Of a stretch of 64,000 nucleotides of DNA, positions 35,188 through 44,696 are shown one piece after another. Source of the DNA: an uncultured Shimia sp. (GTDB lineage Bacteria; Pseudomonadota; Alphaproteobacteria; Rhodobacterales; Rhodobacteraceae); NCBI RefSeq assembly GCF_947493595.1, contig NZ_CANLRL010000003.1, positions 248,001 to 312,000 of the forward strand, written 5' to 3'. Positions within the stretch are counted from its first letter, which is position 1. The number at the start of each line of letters is the position of its first letter. The notes under the pieces were generated by a model that saw only the letters and a program-made list of their open reading frames with translations, had not been told where the DNA came from and searched no databases. A program made the position numbers and the translations under genes.

Positions 35188-35928
35188 ATGTCTGACGTGA
35201 CTGATACACCTCAAGAAACCAAATCAAAATGGGCGCGCATGTTGCCGCTGGTGGCGCTTGTTGTGGGCGCTGTGCTTGGTGCCTATGCGCTGGGAGATTA
35301 CCTGAGTTTTGAAGCGCTGCGGGACAATCGCGAAGTGTTGATTGCCTATCGAGATGCGCACTACGCGCTGGCGGTGGTGGTGTTCATGGCGATCTATGTG
35401 GTGATTGCCGGATTTTCGTTGCCTGGGGCCACGATTGCCACGCTGACCGGCGGCTTTTTGTTTGGCACCTTTCCGGGCGTGCTGTTCAACGTCGGTGCCG
35501 CGACGATTGGGGCCACGGTGGTGTTTTTGGCCGCCCGTTGGGGGCTTGGCGATCGGTTGGCGGCGAAGATGGATGCCGGTGAAGGTAAGATCAAAGCCAT
35601 CAAAGACGGGATAGATGAGAACCAGTGGTCGATGCTGTTCATCATCCGGCTGGTGCCATTGGTGCCGTTCTTTGTGGCAAACCTGATCCCGGCGTTGGTG
35701 GGCGTGTCGCTGTGGCGCTATGTGGCGTCCACTTTCATTGGCATTATTCCCGGTGGGTTGGTTTACACGTCGGTGGGCGCGGGGCTGGGCGAAGTGTTTG
35801 CCCGTGGCGAGACGCCGGATTTGGGCATCATCTTTGAGCCACATGTGTTGCTGCCGATCCTTGGCCTGGCGGTGCTGGCGTTCTTGCCGGTTGTGCTCAA
35901 ACTCATTCGCGGCAAAGAGGCGCTTTAA
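35188..35928 (+). CDS. TVP38/TMEM64 (DedA-like) membrane protein
   Basis: A 246-residue membrane protein with the VTT domain (about residues 65-205). FSLPGATIATLTGGFLFGTF and IIRLVPLVPFFVANLIPALV are typical re-entrant segments of this family, whose members act in lipid scrambling or envelope upkeep. The ATG at 35188 is chosen. The frame is open a further 22 codons upstream without a ribosome site. A flavoprotein begins 3 bases after the stop, so they are coupled. Confidence 0.85.
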   Translation: MSDVTDTPQETKSKWARMLPLVALVVGAVLGAYALGDYLSFEALRDNREVLIAYRDAHYALAVVVFMAIYVVIAGFSLPGATIATLTGGFLFGTFPGVLFNVGAATIGATVVFLAARWGLGDRLAAKMDAGEGKIKAIKDGIDENQWSMLFIIRLVPLVPFFVANLIPALVGVSLWRYVASTFIGIIPGGLVYTSVGAGLGEVFARGETPDLGIIFEPHVLLPILGLAVLAFLPVVLKLIRGKEAL

Positions 35929-35931
35929 ATC

Positions 35932-37350
35932 ATGGAACAGATCAAGACGGATGTGCTGGTCATCGGGGCTGGCTCTGGTGGGTTGTCTGTGGCGGCTGGG
36001 GCAAGCCAGATGGGGGCCAGCGTGGTGCTGCTGGAAGGCCATAAGATGGGCGGCGATTGCCTGAACTTTGGCTGTGTGCCCAGTAAGGCGCTGCTGGCGA
36101 GTGCCAAGATGGCGCATCAGCAAACCAAAGGCCAAGCATTTGGCGTGTCCGATCAGGTGCCGCAGGTGGATTATGCCGCGGCCAAGGCACATGTGGCGGA
36201 TGTGATATCGCAGATTGAGCCGATGGACAGCGTGGAGCGGTTTGAAGGCTTTGGTGTGCGAGTGATCCAGGAATACGGGCATTTCATCAGCCAGTCGGTG
36301 GTGCAGGCCGGGGATCATCAGATCACGGCGCGGCGTGTGGTGATTGCCACCGGCTCCAGCCCGCTGGTGCCGCCGATTCCCGGGTTGGATCAGGTGGACT
36401 ACCTGACCAATGAAACCCTGTTTGAGATGATGGAAACGCCGGAGCACCTGTTGATCATTGGTGGCGGTCCCATTGGGATGGAGATGGCGCAGGCGCATGT
36501 GCGGTTGGGCATCAAGGTCACGGTGATCGAGGGCGCCAAGGCGCTGGGGAGGGATGACCCGGAGATGGCGGCGATCGTGTTGGAGCGGCTGCGCGGCGAA
36601 GGCGTGGAGATTGCCGAAGGCGCGATGGCGAAGGCGGTGACGCAGAAGGATGGCGTTGTTACAGTTGAGGCGCAGGATGGGCGCAGCTTTAGTGGATCAC
36701 ATCTGTTGGTGGCCGTGGGGCGCAAGGCCAATATGGAACGGCTCAATCTGGAGGCCGCTGGGATTGAGACTCACAAGACCGGGATTTCGGTGGATGCCTC
36801 ACTCAAGACCAGCAACAAGAAGGTCTATGCGATTGGCGATGTCGCGGGTGGGGCGCAGTTCACCCATGTGGCGGGCTACCAGGCAGGGGTGATCATCCGC
36901 TCCATGCTGTTTGGGCTGCCTGCCAAGGCGCGCACGGATCACATCCCTTATGCGACCTATACCGACCCAGAGTTGGCGCAGGTTGGGCTGACTGAAGCCG
37001 AAGCGCGGGCGCAGTATGGCGATAAGCTCACCGTGACGCGGTTTGAGAGCCATCACAACGACCGGCTGATTGCCGAGCGTAATGCCTATGGGCTGATCAA
37101 AGCGATGGTGGTGAAAGGCCGCCCTGTGGGTGTTTCGATTGTGGGGCCGCAGGCTGGCGAACTGGTGAACTTGTGGTCGTTGGTGATCGCCAATAAGCTG
37201 AAGATGAGCGCCGTGGCGGGCATGGTGTCGCCCTATCCCACGGTGGGCGAAATCAACAAGCGGGTTGCAGGGGCCTATTTCTCGCCGCATCTGTTTGATA
37301 ATCCTAAGGTGAAACGGGTGGTTGGCTTGGTGCAACGCTGGCTGCCGTAA
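35932..37350 (+). CDS. Mercuric reductase-like FAD oxidoreductase
   Basis: A 472-residue class-I pyridine nucleotide-disulphide oxidoreductase. The FAD site VIGAGSGGLSVAAGASQMGA is at residues 10-29, the redox pair Cys43/Cys48 in GGDCLNFGCVPSKAL, an NADPH site in IIGGGPIGMEMAQAHVRLGI, and a dimer domain at the end. The position of the usual catalytic His is Tyr (SPYPTVGE), as in MerA. The MerA C-terminal Cys-Cys is absent. It is not a proven mercury enzyme. The TVP38-flavoprotein pairing is conserved in many bacteria. Confidence 0.85.
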   Translation: MEQIKTDVLVIGAGSGGLSVAAGASQMGASVVLLEGHKMGGDCLNFGCVPSKALLASAKMAHQQTKGQAFGVSDQVPQVDYAAAKAHVADVISQIEPMDSVERFEGFGVRVIQEYGHFISQSVVQAGDHQITARRVVIATGSSPLVPPIPGLDQVDYLTNETLFEMMETPEHLLIIGGGPIGMEMAQAHVRLGIKVTVIEGAKALGRDDPEMAAIVLERLRGEGVEIAEGAMAKAVTQKDGVVTVEAQDGRSFSGSHLLVAVGRKANMERLNLEAAGIETHKTGISVDASLKTSNKKVYAIGDVAGGAQFTHVAGYQAGVIIRSMLFGLPAKARTDHIPYATYTDPELAQVGLTEAEARAQYGDKLTVTRFESHHNDRLIAERNAYGLIKAMVVKGRPVGVSIVGPQAGELVNLWSLVIANKLKMSAVAGMVSPYPTVGEINKRVAGAYFSPHLFDNPKVKRVVGLVQRWLP

Positions 37351-37368
37351 CCAGAACGGTCGCGAAAT

Positions 37369-38757
37369 ATGCTCAACACGCTTTCAGGTCGGTTCCTGAT
37401 CCTGACGGTCATCTTTGTGATGCTGGCGGAAGTCCTGATCTTTGTGCCGTCGATTGCACGGTATCGGGAGGATTACCTGTTGCTGCGGCTGGAGCGGGCG
37501 CAGATTGCCTCGCTCGCGCTTCTGGCGGATGACATGATTGATGTCGAGCTGGAGCAGGAACTCTTGAAAAACGCGGGCGTTTTTAACGTGGTGTTGCGGC
37601 GCGATGAGATGCGGCAGCTGATTCTGAGCTCTCCCATCCCCGAACCCATCAGCGCGACCTATGACATGCGCAACGCCACGGCGAGCGTGTTGATCAAAGA
37701 CGCGATGATGCAGCTGTTTGAGACCAAGAATCGCGTGGTGCGGGTGATTGGGGCACCGGTACAGGACGCCGGGCTGCTGATTGAGGTGACGATGGACACC
37801 GAAGAGCTGCGCATGTCGATGATTGACTACGGCGTGCGCATTCTTGCGTTGTCGGCGGTGATCTCGGTGGTCACGGCGTTTTTGCTGTTTCTGGCGGTGC
37901 GGGCGATTCTGGTGCGCCCGATCAAAGGCGTGGTTGGCTATATGCAGACCTATGCCGCTGCTCCGGAAGATGCGCGCAGTCTGATCAAGCCGCAAGCCGG
38001 CGTGACGGAGTTGCGCGAAGCGGAAGAGGCCTTGCTGGCGTTGCAGACCGAATTGACCGCGTCGCTGAAGCAGCGCGAGCGGTTGGCACAATTGGGGGGC
38101 GCGGTGGCCAAGGTGAGTCACGATCTGCGTAATATCCTGACCTCGGCGCAGCTGTTCACCGACCGCATTGAAAGTAGTGAAGACCCGCTAGTGCGGCGGC
38201 TGGCGCCCAAACTGGTGAATTCGATCACCCGTGCGGTGCACCTTTGCGAAAGCACCTTGGCCTTTGGCAAAGCGGAAGAGCCCGCGCCAACACTCACGCG
38301 ATTTGCGTTGAGCGAGATGGTGGCGGATGTGATTGCCTCTGAACGGCTGGCGGTTGGTGACTTCGATCTCAGCTTTGGTGAGGACATTCCGGCGGGCATG
38401 ATGGTGCGCGCCGATCCGGAGCAAATGTACCGTGTGGTGAGCAATCTGGTGCGCAACGCGCGTCAGGCGATTGTGGCGAGCGGGCAGTCCGGGGAAATTG
38501 CGGTGAGCGCCTCCGAAAATGACGACTCATGGCTGATCACAGTGAAGGACACCGGGCCGGGCTTACCTCCCAAGGCCCAGGAGCACCTGTATCAGCCGTT
38601 CCAGGGGGGGATTCGCAAAGGCGGGTCCGGTTTGGGGCTGGCAATTTCACAAGAATTGGTGCGCGGACACGGCGGAATGCTGACTCTTTCAGAGACCGGC
38701 GCGGCCGGAACCACCTTTGAAATATGCCTCCCAAAAGGCGAAGTTGCAGTAATCTGA
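37369..38757 (+). CDS. Membrane sensor histidine kinase
   Basis: A 462-residue kinase. Two membrane helices (about residues 5-27 and 158-185) enclose a periplasmic sensor domain, then a HAMP-like linker. The HisKA domain has His251 in SHDLRNILTSAQLF, and the HATPase_c domain has N (NLVRNARQAI), G1 (DTGPGLPP) and G2 (GSGLGLAISQEL). No response regulator is adjacent, so it is orphan. It lies 18 bases after the flavoprotein and may sense the redox state that it affects. Confidence 0.88.
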   Translation: MLNTLSGRFLILTVIFVMLAEVLIFVPSIARYREDYLLLRLERAQIASLALLADDMIDVELEQELLKNAGVFNVVLRRDEMRQLILSSPIPEPISATYDMRNATASVLIKDAMMQLFETKNRVVRVIGAPVQDAGLLIEVTMDTEELRMSMIDYGVRILALSAVISVVTAFLLFLAVRAILVRPIKGVVGYMQTYAAAPEDARSLIKPQAGVTELREAEEALLALQTELTASLKQRERLAQLGGAVAKVSHDLRNILTSAQLFTDRIESSEDPLVRRLAPKLVNSITRAVHLCESTLAFGKAEEPAPTLTRFALSEMVADVIASERLAVGDFDLSFGEDIPAGMMVRADPEQMYRVVSNLVRNARQAIVASGQSGEIAVSASENDDSWLITVKDTGPGLPPKAQEHLYQPFQGGIRKGGSGLGLAISQELVRGHGGMLTLSETGAAGTTFEICLPKGEVAVI

Positions 38758-38819
38758 TTTTTCTTTGATTTTGCTCTTGCGCCCCCTGAGTGTTCACATT
38801 AAACCGCCCCACATAACGC

Positions 38820-38896
38820 GCTCTGGTAGCTCAGCTGGATAGAGTACCTGACTACGAATCAGGGGGTCGGGGGTTCGAATCCTCCCCAGAGCGCCA
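38820..38896 (+). tRNA. tRNA-Arg(ACG)
   Basis: A complete cloverleaf. The acceptor stem GCTCTGG pairs with CCAGAGC, the D arm is GCTC-AGCTGGATA-GAGT, and the anticodon arm is CCTGA-CTACGAA-TCAGG with anticodon ACG. The T arm is GGGGG-TTCGAAT-CCTCC, then discriminator G and an encoded CCA. It is a likely integrase target in general, but no element flanks it here. Confidence 0.97.
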
Positions 38897-38997
38897 CTAC
38901 CTTCCTTCCGGTATAGTGAAATATCCAGCTCCCACTTTTGATGTTTTGGCCTTGTTTTGCAGGCGCTTTGGCCTGTGAATGGCGTGGTTGTTGACGT

Positions 38998-39906
38998 CTA
39001 GGGCAAATCCACCTCAGGAATCATCTGTTTCAGCCGCTCTCCTGCAAAATCCAGAAAAGCGCGGACTTTGGGGGCGACAAGCTTACTCTGCGGGTAGACC
39101 AGATGCACCGCCTCTGGCGGCGGCATGTAGGTGGGGAGAATCGGCACGAGCTCGCCGCGTTTGAGCTGATCTGCGACCATATACGAGAGCGCCATGGTGA
39201 TGCCTTCGCCGGCGGTGGCGGCGGCAAGGGCGGTGGTGGCGTCGTTGACCTCAAAGCGTGGGGTGAGCTGCACATGGCCACGGGTGCTGCCGGATTTATA
39301 ATGCCAGTCGTGGCCGGGCATAATGCTGGTGAAGCCGATCATAGCGTGCAGTTTCAGGTCCGCCGGTTCATTGGGCGTGCCGCGTCTGGCCAGATAGTCT
39401 GGGTTGGCGACAAACAGGCGGCGTACGTGGCCGAGACGTTTGGCCATCAGGTTGGAGTCCGGCAGGTTGCCGATGCGGATGGCCACGTCTATGCCTTCCT
39501 CCACGAGATTGGTGACCCGATCCACGGCGATCAGGGACACGGACATGCGCGGGTGGGCCTCCAGAAAGGCGCGCACCACGGGACCGGCGATCAGGCGGCT
39601 GAAGGTCATAGAGGAAGACACCGTGAGGTGGCCCTGGGCGATGCCCATTTGCCCCACGGCCTGTTTTTCCGCGTCGTCTATTTCCGAGAGCAGGCGGCGG
39701 GTGGCCTCCAGAAAGCTGCTGCCTGCGTCGGTCAAGGAGAGTTGGCGGGTGGAGCGGGTCAGTAATTGCACGCCCAGGCGGACCTCCAGTGCGTTCATGG
39801 TGCGGGTCACGGCGGGTGGGGACATGCGCAACTTGTTGGCAGCCTGCACAAAGCTGCCGGTGTCATTGATGGCCGCGAAGACCTCCATCTGTAGAATGCG
39901 ATCCAT
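38998..39906 (-). CDS. LysR-family transcriptional regulator
   Basis: A 302-residue regulator. The N-terminal winged helix-turn-helix (about residues 2-60) reads MEVFAAINDTGSFVQAANKL and RMSPPAVTRTMNALEVRLGV, and a LysR substrate-binding domain follows. The GNLPDSNLMAKRL segment is usual in the CrgA-like group. It is divergent from the hydrolase gene at 40039 with 132 bases between. The palindromic TATTC-N5-GAATA at 39946-39960 is a candidate binding site. Confidence 0.88.
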   Translation of the reverse strand: MDRILQMEVFAAINDTGSFVQAANKLRMSPPAVTRTMNALEVRLGVQLLTRSTRQLSLTDAGSSFLEATRRLLSEIDDAEKQAVGQMGIAQGHLTVSSSMTFSRLIAGPVVRAFLEAHPRMSVSLIAVDRVTNLVEEGIDVAIRIGNLPDSNLMAKRLGHVRRLFVANPDYLARRGTPNEPADLKLHAMIGFTSIMPGHDWHYKSGSTRGHVQLTPRFEVNDATTALAAATAGEGITMALSYMVADQLKRGELVPILPTYMPPPEAVHLVYPQSKLVAPKVRAFLDFAGERLKQMIPEVDLP

Positions 39907-39945
39907 TTATTCCACTTTTTGCAATAGTGACTTTCAGGATTGGCA

Positions 39946-39960
39946 TATTCTTCCGGAATA
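39946..39960. promoter_or_regulatory. LysR-type palindrome in the divergent region
   Basis: TATTC, TTCCG and GAATA form a perfect 5-bp dyad, 40 bases from the regulator start and 79 bases from the hydrolase. LysR proteins usually bind such AT-flanked dyads between divergent genes. Confidence 0.4.
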
Positions 39961-40038
39961 GCAAGGCCGCTATCTGTCCTCTTGTCGAAAGCGACACCGC
40001 CACAACCTGGCGCAGCGTTCATAACGAGGGACACAGAT

Positions 40039-41031
40039 ATGAAACGGAATGATCTAAAACAGACTTTGCTCACCGGCCTGATCACACTTGGCCTGGGGGC
40101 GCAGTTGACGTCTTTGCCAACCTTGGCGCAGGCAGGGCAACCACCGCAGGCCGAGGCCGCAAACGCCGTGCGCTACAACGCGGTCACCATCGAGGGTCAA
40201 GAGATATTCTACCGCGAGGCCGGTGAGGCAGACGCACCGGTTGTGCTTTTGCTGCATGGTTTTCCAACCTCTTCTCAGCAGTACCGCAACCTGATCCCCG
40301 AGTTGGCGGAAGAGTATCGGGTGATTGCGCCGGACTATCCGGGATTTGGCGCCAGTGCGATGCCGGATCGGACAACGTTTGACTACAGCTTTGCCACCTA
40401 TGCTTCGCTGATGGATGGGTTCACCGATGCTTTGGCGTTGGATAATTACAGCCTCTACGTGATGGATTACGGCGCGCCGGTGGGCTACCGGCTGGCGTTG
40501 AAGGAACCGGATGCGGTTGAGGCTCTGATTATTCAGAATGGCAATGCCTATGACGAGGGCTTGCTGGAGTTTTGGGATGTATTCCGCACCTATTGGGCAG
40601 ACGGTGGCTCTGAGACACGCGAACCGTTGCGGGATTTTCTGAACGTGACAGCAACAGAATGGCAGTACACCCATGGGGTGCCGCAGAGCCATGCGCATCG
40701 TGTGAGCCCGGATGCGTGGATGCTGGATCAGGCCTATCTGGATCGACCGGGCAATCAGGAGATCCAGCTGGATCTGTTTTATGACTATCGCACCAATGTC
40801 GATCTTTATCCGGAGTTCCAGGCCTATTTCCGTGCGTATCAGCCGCCCACGCTGATTGTCTGGGGGGAGAATGACTATATCTTCCCGGCGGAAGGGGCTG
40901 CGCCTTATTTGCGCGATCTGCCGGAGGCCGAGTTGCACATGATTGATGCGGGGCACTTCATTCTGGAATCGCACGGGCCGGAAGTGGCCGGGCTGATCCG
41001 CGACTTTCTCGACAAAGAAATCCAAGACTAA
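40039..41031 (+). CDS. Exported alpha/beta hydrolase (haloalkane dehalogenase/epoxide hydrolase type)
   Basis: A 330-residue protein with a Sec signal peptide (residues 1-36, ending AQA), so it is periplasmic. The nucleophile is Asp143 in [10 protein letters not shown], as in haloalkane dehalogenases and epoxide hydrolases. The oxyanion region is [11 protein letters not shown] and a late catalytic His lies in [11 protein letters not shown]. The substrate is unknown. It heads an operon with an NTF2-like protein and a PNPOx-like protein and is divergent from a LysR gene that probably controls it. Confidence 0.87.
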   Translation: MKRNDLKQTLLTGLITLGLGAQLTSLPTLAQAGQPPQAEAANAVRYNAVTIEGQEIFYREAGEADAPVVLLLHGFPTSSQQYRNLIPELAEEYRVIAPDYPGFGASAMPDRTTFDYSFATYASLMDGFTDALALDNYSLYVMDYGAPVGYRLALKEPDAVEALIIQNGNAYDEGLLEFWDVFRTYWADGGSETREPLRDFLNVTATEWQYTHGVPQSHAHRVSPDAWMLDQAYLDRPGNQEIQLDLFYDYRTNVDLYPEFQAYFRAYQPPTLIVWGENDYIFPAEGAAPYLRDLPEAELHMIDAGHFILESHGPEVAGLIRDFLDKEIQD

Positions 41032-41096
41032 CCCAACGCGGCGCGGGGGGAGCCTCTCGCGTCGCATTTCTTTCCCCTGCACAAAGGACTGATCCT

Positions 41097-41564
41097 ATGA
41101 CAACCCGCCCCCCATTGCCGCCGTTTTCCCGTGAAGATGCCCTCCAGAAGGTGCGTCTGGCGGAAGATGGTTGGAACACCCGCAATCCTGAGAAAGTCTC
41201 GCTGGCCTATACGCCGGAGACGCGCTGGCGCAATCGGTCGACGTTTTTGACAGGCCGCGCCGAGGTGCAGGCGTTTTTGAAAGAGAAATGGTCCAAGGAG
41301 CGGGAATACCGGCTGATCAAGGAGTTGTGGGCCTTTACTGACAATCGGATTGCGGTGCGCTTTGCTTATGAGTGGCAGGACATGGAAGGGCGCTGGTTCC
41401 GGGCCTATGGCAATGAAAATTGGGAATTTGACGAGAACGGGCTGATGCGCGAACGGCATGCCAGCATCAATGATCTGCCGATCAACGAGGCGGACCGGCT
41501 GTTTCATTGGCCGCAGGGGCGGCGTCCGGACGATCATCCCAGCCTGTCCGATTTGGGTCTGTAA
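41097..41564 (+). CDS. NTF2-like protein (DUF1348)
   Basis: A 155-residue protein with the cone-shaped NTF2 fold. [20 protein letters not shown] and [20 protein letters not shown] are the DUF1348 signature. Members are single-domain and their activity is unknown. It lies 65 bases after the hydrolase and 29 bases before the PNPOx-like gene, so a shared pathway is likely. Confidence 0.85.
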   Translation: MTTRPPLPPFSREDALQKVRLAEDGWNTRNPEKVSLAYTPETRWRNRSTFLTGRAEVQAFLKEKWSKEREYRLIKELWAFTDNRIAVRFAYEWQDMEGRWFRAYGNENWEFDENGLMRERHASINDLPINEADRLFHWPQGRRPDDHPSLSDLGL

Positions 41565-41593
41565 CCTGTCACTGTCAGAGAAAGGTCCGAAAC

Positions 41594-42181
41594 ATGGGAC
41601 ATAAGTTTGCAGAGATTGCCTTTACCGAGGCGGTGAAGCGGCACCAGGAGGAGGCTGGATCGCGGGCGTCTTATGCGCGGATGGACGCGCGGGAAGACTA
41701 CAATAACCGGTTGGGCCCGCATGAGGCGCAGTTTATCGCGGCGCGGGACAGCTTTTATATGGCGACGGTCAGCGAGACAGGCTGGCCGTACATGCAGCAT
41801 CGCGGCGGGCCGGTGGGGTTCCTGAAGGTGCTGGATGAGCAGAGGCTGGCGTTTGCAGATTACCGTGGCAACCGGCAATACGTGAGCCTTGGTAACCTCA
41901 GCCAAAATGACCGTGTGTCTTTGTTTTTTATGGATTATCCCAATCAAACACGGCTGAAACTGTTGGGGCGGGTACGGGTGATTGCACCGGAGGAGGAGGC
42001 GCTTCTGGCGCGGCTGTCACCGGATGAGGGCTATCGCGCCCGGGTTGAGCGTGGGTTTGAGATCACGGTGGCCGGGTTCGACTGGAACTGTCCGCAACAC
42101 ATAACACCACGTTATTCCCGCGCCGAAGTGGAAGGCGAGTTTCTGCGGCTTCAGAACCGGATTCGCGAACTGGAAGAATAA
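41594..42181 (+). CDS. Pyridoxamine 5'-phosphate oxidase-like flavin protein
   Basis: A 195-residue FMN-binding split-barrel protein. FYMATVSETGWPYMQHRGGP and NDRVSLFFMDYPNQTRLKLL correspond to the flavin-binding strands, and FDWNCPQHITPRYS is typical of the YwrO/PNPOx-related group. It is not the PdxH enzyme. I chose ATG 41594 since the longer frame overlaps the previous gene and lacks a ribosome site. It ends an operon closed by a terminator. Confidence 0.85.
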   Translation: MGHKFAEIAFTEAVKRHQEEAGSRASYARMDAREDYNNRLGPHEAQFIAARDSFYMATVSETGWPYMQHRGGPVGFLKVLDEQRLAFADYRGNRQYVSLGNLSQNDRVSLFFMDYPNQTRLKLLGRVRVIAPEEEALLARLSPDEGYRARVERGFEITVAGFDWNCPQHITPRYSRAEVEGEFLRLQNRIRELEE

Positions 42182-42209
42182 TTGGCGGGATCTTAAAGTT
42201 TGCGATGTG

Positions 42210-42239
42210 GGCCGGTGGCGAAAGTCACCGGCCTTTTTT
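42210..42239 (+). terminator. Rho-independent terminator after the PNPOx-like gene
   Basis: GGCCGGTG and CACCGGCC form a perfect 8-bp stem with an 8-base loop, followed by TTTTTTA. It ends the operon that starts at 40039 and lies beside the stop of the convergent LysR gene. Confidence 0.85.
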
Positions 42240-43155
42240 ATCCGCGTTTTACCTCTTTGGCGGAGGCCACATAGGGTTGCAGGCTTTCGATAAAGGCGTC
42301 GACAAAATCCAGCACGACGGGGGAGGTTGGTCCGGAGGCGGGTTGGAGGATCGAGAGGCGGTGGAACAGCTGTGGCTTGAACGGGCGGATCACGATGCCG
42401 GTGGCGCGGTAGGCTTCGGCGTCCAGTGCGCTGACCACAGAGGCGCCCATGCCCTGGGCCACCATGGTGCAGGCGGTGGTGAACTGGCGCACTTCGATCA
42501 GGCTGTTGAGTTCCACACCATCTTCAGAAAAGGCGCGCGAGAGGTGCTGGTAAAACCGGCTGTCACGGCGGGTGTGGATCAGACGCTCTTGGGCAAGGTC
42601 GCGTGGGGTGATGTGATCCTGATCCGCCAGCGGGTGGCCAGCAGGCAGGATGCAGGAAGATTTGATGTGCAGATCCTGACTGCGGGTGGCGGGGTGGCCG
42701 AGGAAACCATCGGTGATGCCGCAGTCATATTGTTCGCCGATAATCCATTCCAGAATGCGCTCCGGGCGGTCCGGCTCTAGGGTTACGGTGACGTTTGGGC
42801 GCTCCTTTAGGAAGTTGACCAAAACGCCGGGCAGGTGGCTGGTGGCGAAGCCGGGCAGGCAGGCAATGCGGACGTGGCCACCGGTGCGCTCAATCAGGTC
42901 GCGGCGCAGATCGTCGAGGTGATCCAACCCGTCCAGAATGCGCTGTACCTCGGCCAAAAGGTAGCGCGAGTCACTGGTGGGTTCGAGCACGCCGCGGTGG
43001 CGGGTGAAAAGTTCAATACCGGCAGATTGGGAAAAATCGGAGAGCAAACGGCTAACCGCTGGCTGTGAAACGCCCATGCGTTTGGCAGCCTTGGTCATAT
43101 TGCCGGTTTCGGCCACGGCACGGAAGGCTTCGAGTTGTCTTAGTTGGAATTTCAA
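42238..43155 (-). CDS. LysR-family transcriptional regulator (likely ugp control)
   Basis: A 305-residue regulator with the N-terminal HTH (FQLRQLEAFRAVAETGNMTK then AAKRMGVSQPAVSRLLSDF) and a standard LysR ligand domain. It is divergent from ugpB, with an AT-rich 149-base region between. By position it probably controls the ugp operon, but the ligand is not known. It is unrelated in sequence to the LysR gene at 38998. Confidence 0.88.
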   Translation of the reverse strand: MKFQLRQLEAFRAVAETGNMTKAAKRMGVSQPAVSRLLSDFSQSAGIELFTRHRGVLEPTSDSRYLLAEVQRILDGLDHLDDLRRDLIERTGGHVRIACLPGFATSHLPGVLVNFLKERPNVTVTLEPDRPERILEWIIGEQYDCGITDGFLGHPATRSQDLHIKSSCILPAGHPLADQDHITPRDLAQERLIHTRRDSRFYQHLSRAFSEDGVELNSLIEVRQFTTACTMVAQGMGASVVSALDAEAYRATGIVIRPFKPQLFHRLSILQPASGPTSPVVLDFVDAFIESLQPYVASAKEVKRG

Positions 43156-43304
43156 TGGCTTACCTCGCGTTTGCCGCGACGCGGCATGTTTACTCTTTGG
43201 TTAAACTATAACATGCCATTATGAGTTTTGTTATAAATTCTTCACTTGCATTATGATCTAAACTTTTAAATGATCTGCGCAGCACAGCAGACGGAGGAAA
43301 TTCT

Positions 43305-44612
43305 GTGACTCATTTCAAAACAGTTTTGTTTGGTGCCTTGGCTGCCGGTATGACCGCCGGCGTGGCTTCTGCACAGACCGAAATTAACTGGTGGCACGCC
43401 ATGGGCGGCACCAACGGCGAGCGCGTGGACAAGATTGCGGCGGATTTCAACGCCAGCCAGTCCGAGTACAAAATCGTGCCGTCCTACAAAGGCAACTACA
43501 CTGAAACCATGACCGCTGCTGTGGCGGCGTTCCGCGCCAAAGAGCACCCACATCTGGTGCAGGTGTTTGAAGTGGGCACCGCAACCATGATGGCCGCCAA
43601 AGGCGCGATCTATCCGGTTGAGCAGATGATGAAAGACGCCGGCGAGAGCTTTGACAAAGGCGACTACCTGCCAGCGGTTATTTCTTACTATCAGACGTCC
43701 GAAGGCGAGTTGCTGTCGATGCCGTTCAACAGCTCCACGCCGGTTCTGTGGTACAACGCCGACGCGCTGAAAGCAGCCGGTGTTGACGCACCTAAGACCT
43801 GGGATGACGTGAAAACCGTTTCCAAGGCGCTGGTCGACAATGGCATGGATTGTGGTGTGAGCTTTGGTTGGCAGTCCTGGGTGATGCTGGAGAACTATTC
43901 CTCCTGGCACAACATGGAAATGGGCACCAAAGAGAACGGTTTTGCCGGTTTCGACACCGAGTTCACCTTCAGCAAGAACGACAAGCTGGCCGCGCGTCTG
44001 GATGACGTGGCTGCGATGTCTGAAGGCAATCTGTTCAAATATGGCGGTCGTCGTGGCGACTCCCTACCGATGTTCACCAACGGTGAGTGCGGCATGTGGA
44101 TGAACTCCTCCGCATACTACGGCTCGATCAAATCTCAGGCTGAGTTTGAGTTTGGTCAGACCATGCTGCCGCTGGACACCGCCGCTGCGGATGCGCCACA
44201 GAACTCCATCATTGGTGGTGCAACCCTGTGGGCGCTGGCCGGTCACGAGTCTGAAGAGTACAAAGGTCTGGCTCAGTTCATGACCTACCTGTCTTCCCCA
44301 GAAGTGCAGGCGTGGTGGCACCAGGAAACTGGCTATGTGCCAATCACCACAGCGGCTTGGGAATTGTCCAAGGATCAGGGTTTCTATGACAGCAACCCAG
44401 GGACTGACACAGCGATCAAACAGCTGAGCCTGAACACCCCAACTGCCAACTCCCGCGGCATCCGTTTTGGTAACTTCGTGCAGGTGCGCGACGTGATCAA
44501 CGAAGAGATGGAAGCGCTGTGGGCCGGTGACAAGACCGCTCAGGAAGCACTGGACGCCGCCGCCGAGCGTGGCAACGCCCTGCTGCGTAAGTTTGAGCGT
44601 TCCGCCAAATAA
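43305..44612 (+). CDS. ugpB: sn-Glycerol-3-phosphate ABC transporter substrate-binding protein
   Basis: A 435-residue periplasmic binding protein. It has a signal peptide (residues 1-23, ending ASA) and a cluster B SBP_bac_1 fold. EINWWHAMGGTNGERVDKIA, FNSSTPVLWYNADALKAAGV and YVPITTAAWELSK are the usual UgpB segments. The start is GTG at 43305 with a strong GGAGGAAA ribosome site. It captures glycerol-3-phosphate, probably as a phosphate source. A hairpin follows before ugpA. Confidence 0.92.
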   Translation: MTHFKTVLFGALAAGMTAGVASAQTEINWWHAMGGTNGERVDKIAADFNASQSEYKIVPSYKGNYTETMTAAVAAFRAKEHPHLVQVFEVGTATMMAAKGAIYPVEQMMKDAGESFDKGDYLPAVISYYQTSEGELLSMPFNSSTPVLWYNADALKAAGVDAPKTWDDVKTVSKALVDNGMDCGVSFGWQSWVMLENYSSWHNMEMGTKENGFAGFDTEFTFSKNDKLAARLDDVAAMSEGNLFKYGGRRGDSLPMFTNGECGMWMNSSAYYGSIKSQAEFEFGQTMLPLDTAAADAPQNSIIGGATLWALAGHESEEYKGLAQFMTYLSSPEVQAWWHQETGYVPITTAAWELSKDQGFYDSNPGTDTAIKQLSLNTPTANSRGIRFGNFVQVRDVINEEMEALWAGDKTAQEALDAAAERGNALLRKFERSAK

Positions 44613-44625
44613 GTGACACTCCCCT

Positions 44626-44664
44626 GCGCCCGGCGGACCTTAGGTGTTTGCCGGGCGCGTTTCT
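44626..44664 (+). terminator. Attenuator between ugpB and ugpA
   Basis: GCGCCCGGC and GCCGGGCGC form a perfect 9-bp stem with a 15-base loop, followed by GTTTCT. The T-run is short, so termination is probably partial. It would favour binding protein over permease, like the aapJ-aapQ hairpin. Confidence 0.6.
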
Positions 44665-44696
44665 GTCTAACGACCCCACCCTGACTTGAGGGCCGC

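Noticed and set aside
35932-37350. Mercury resistance (merA)
   Set aside because: The C-terminal Cys-Cys and the N-terminal HMA domain are missing and no mer genes are nearby.
38820-38896. tRNA-Arg as a second island attachment site
   Set aside because: No partial copy of its 3' end is seen in the window and its neighbours are ordinary chromosomal genes.
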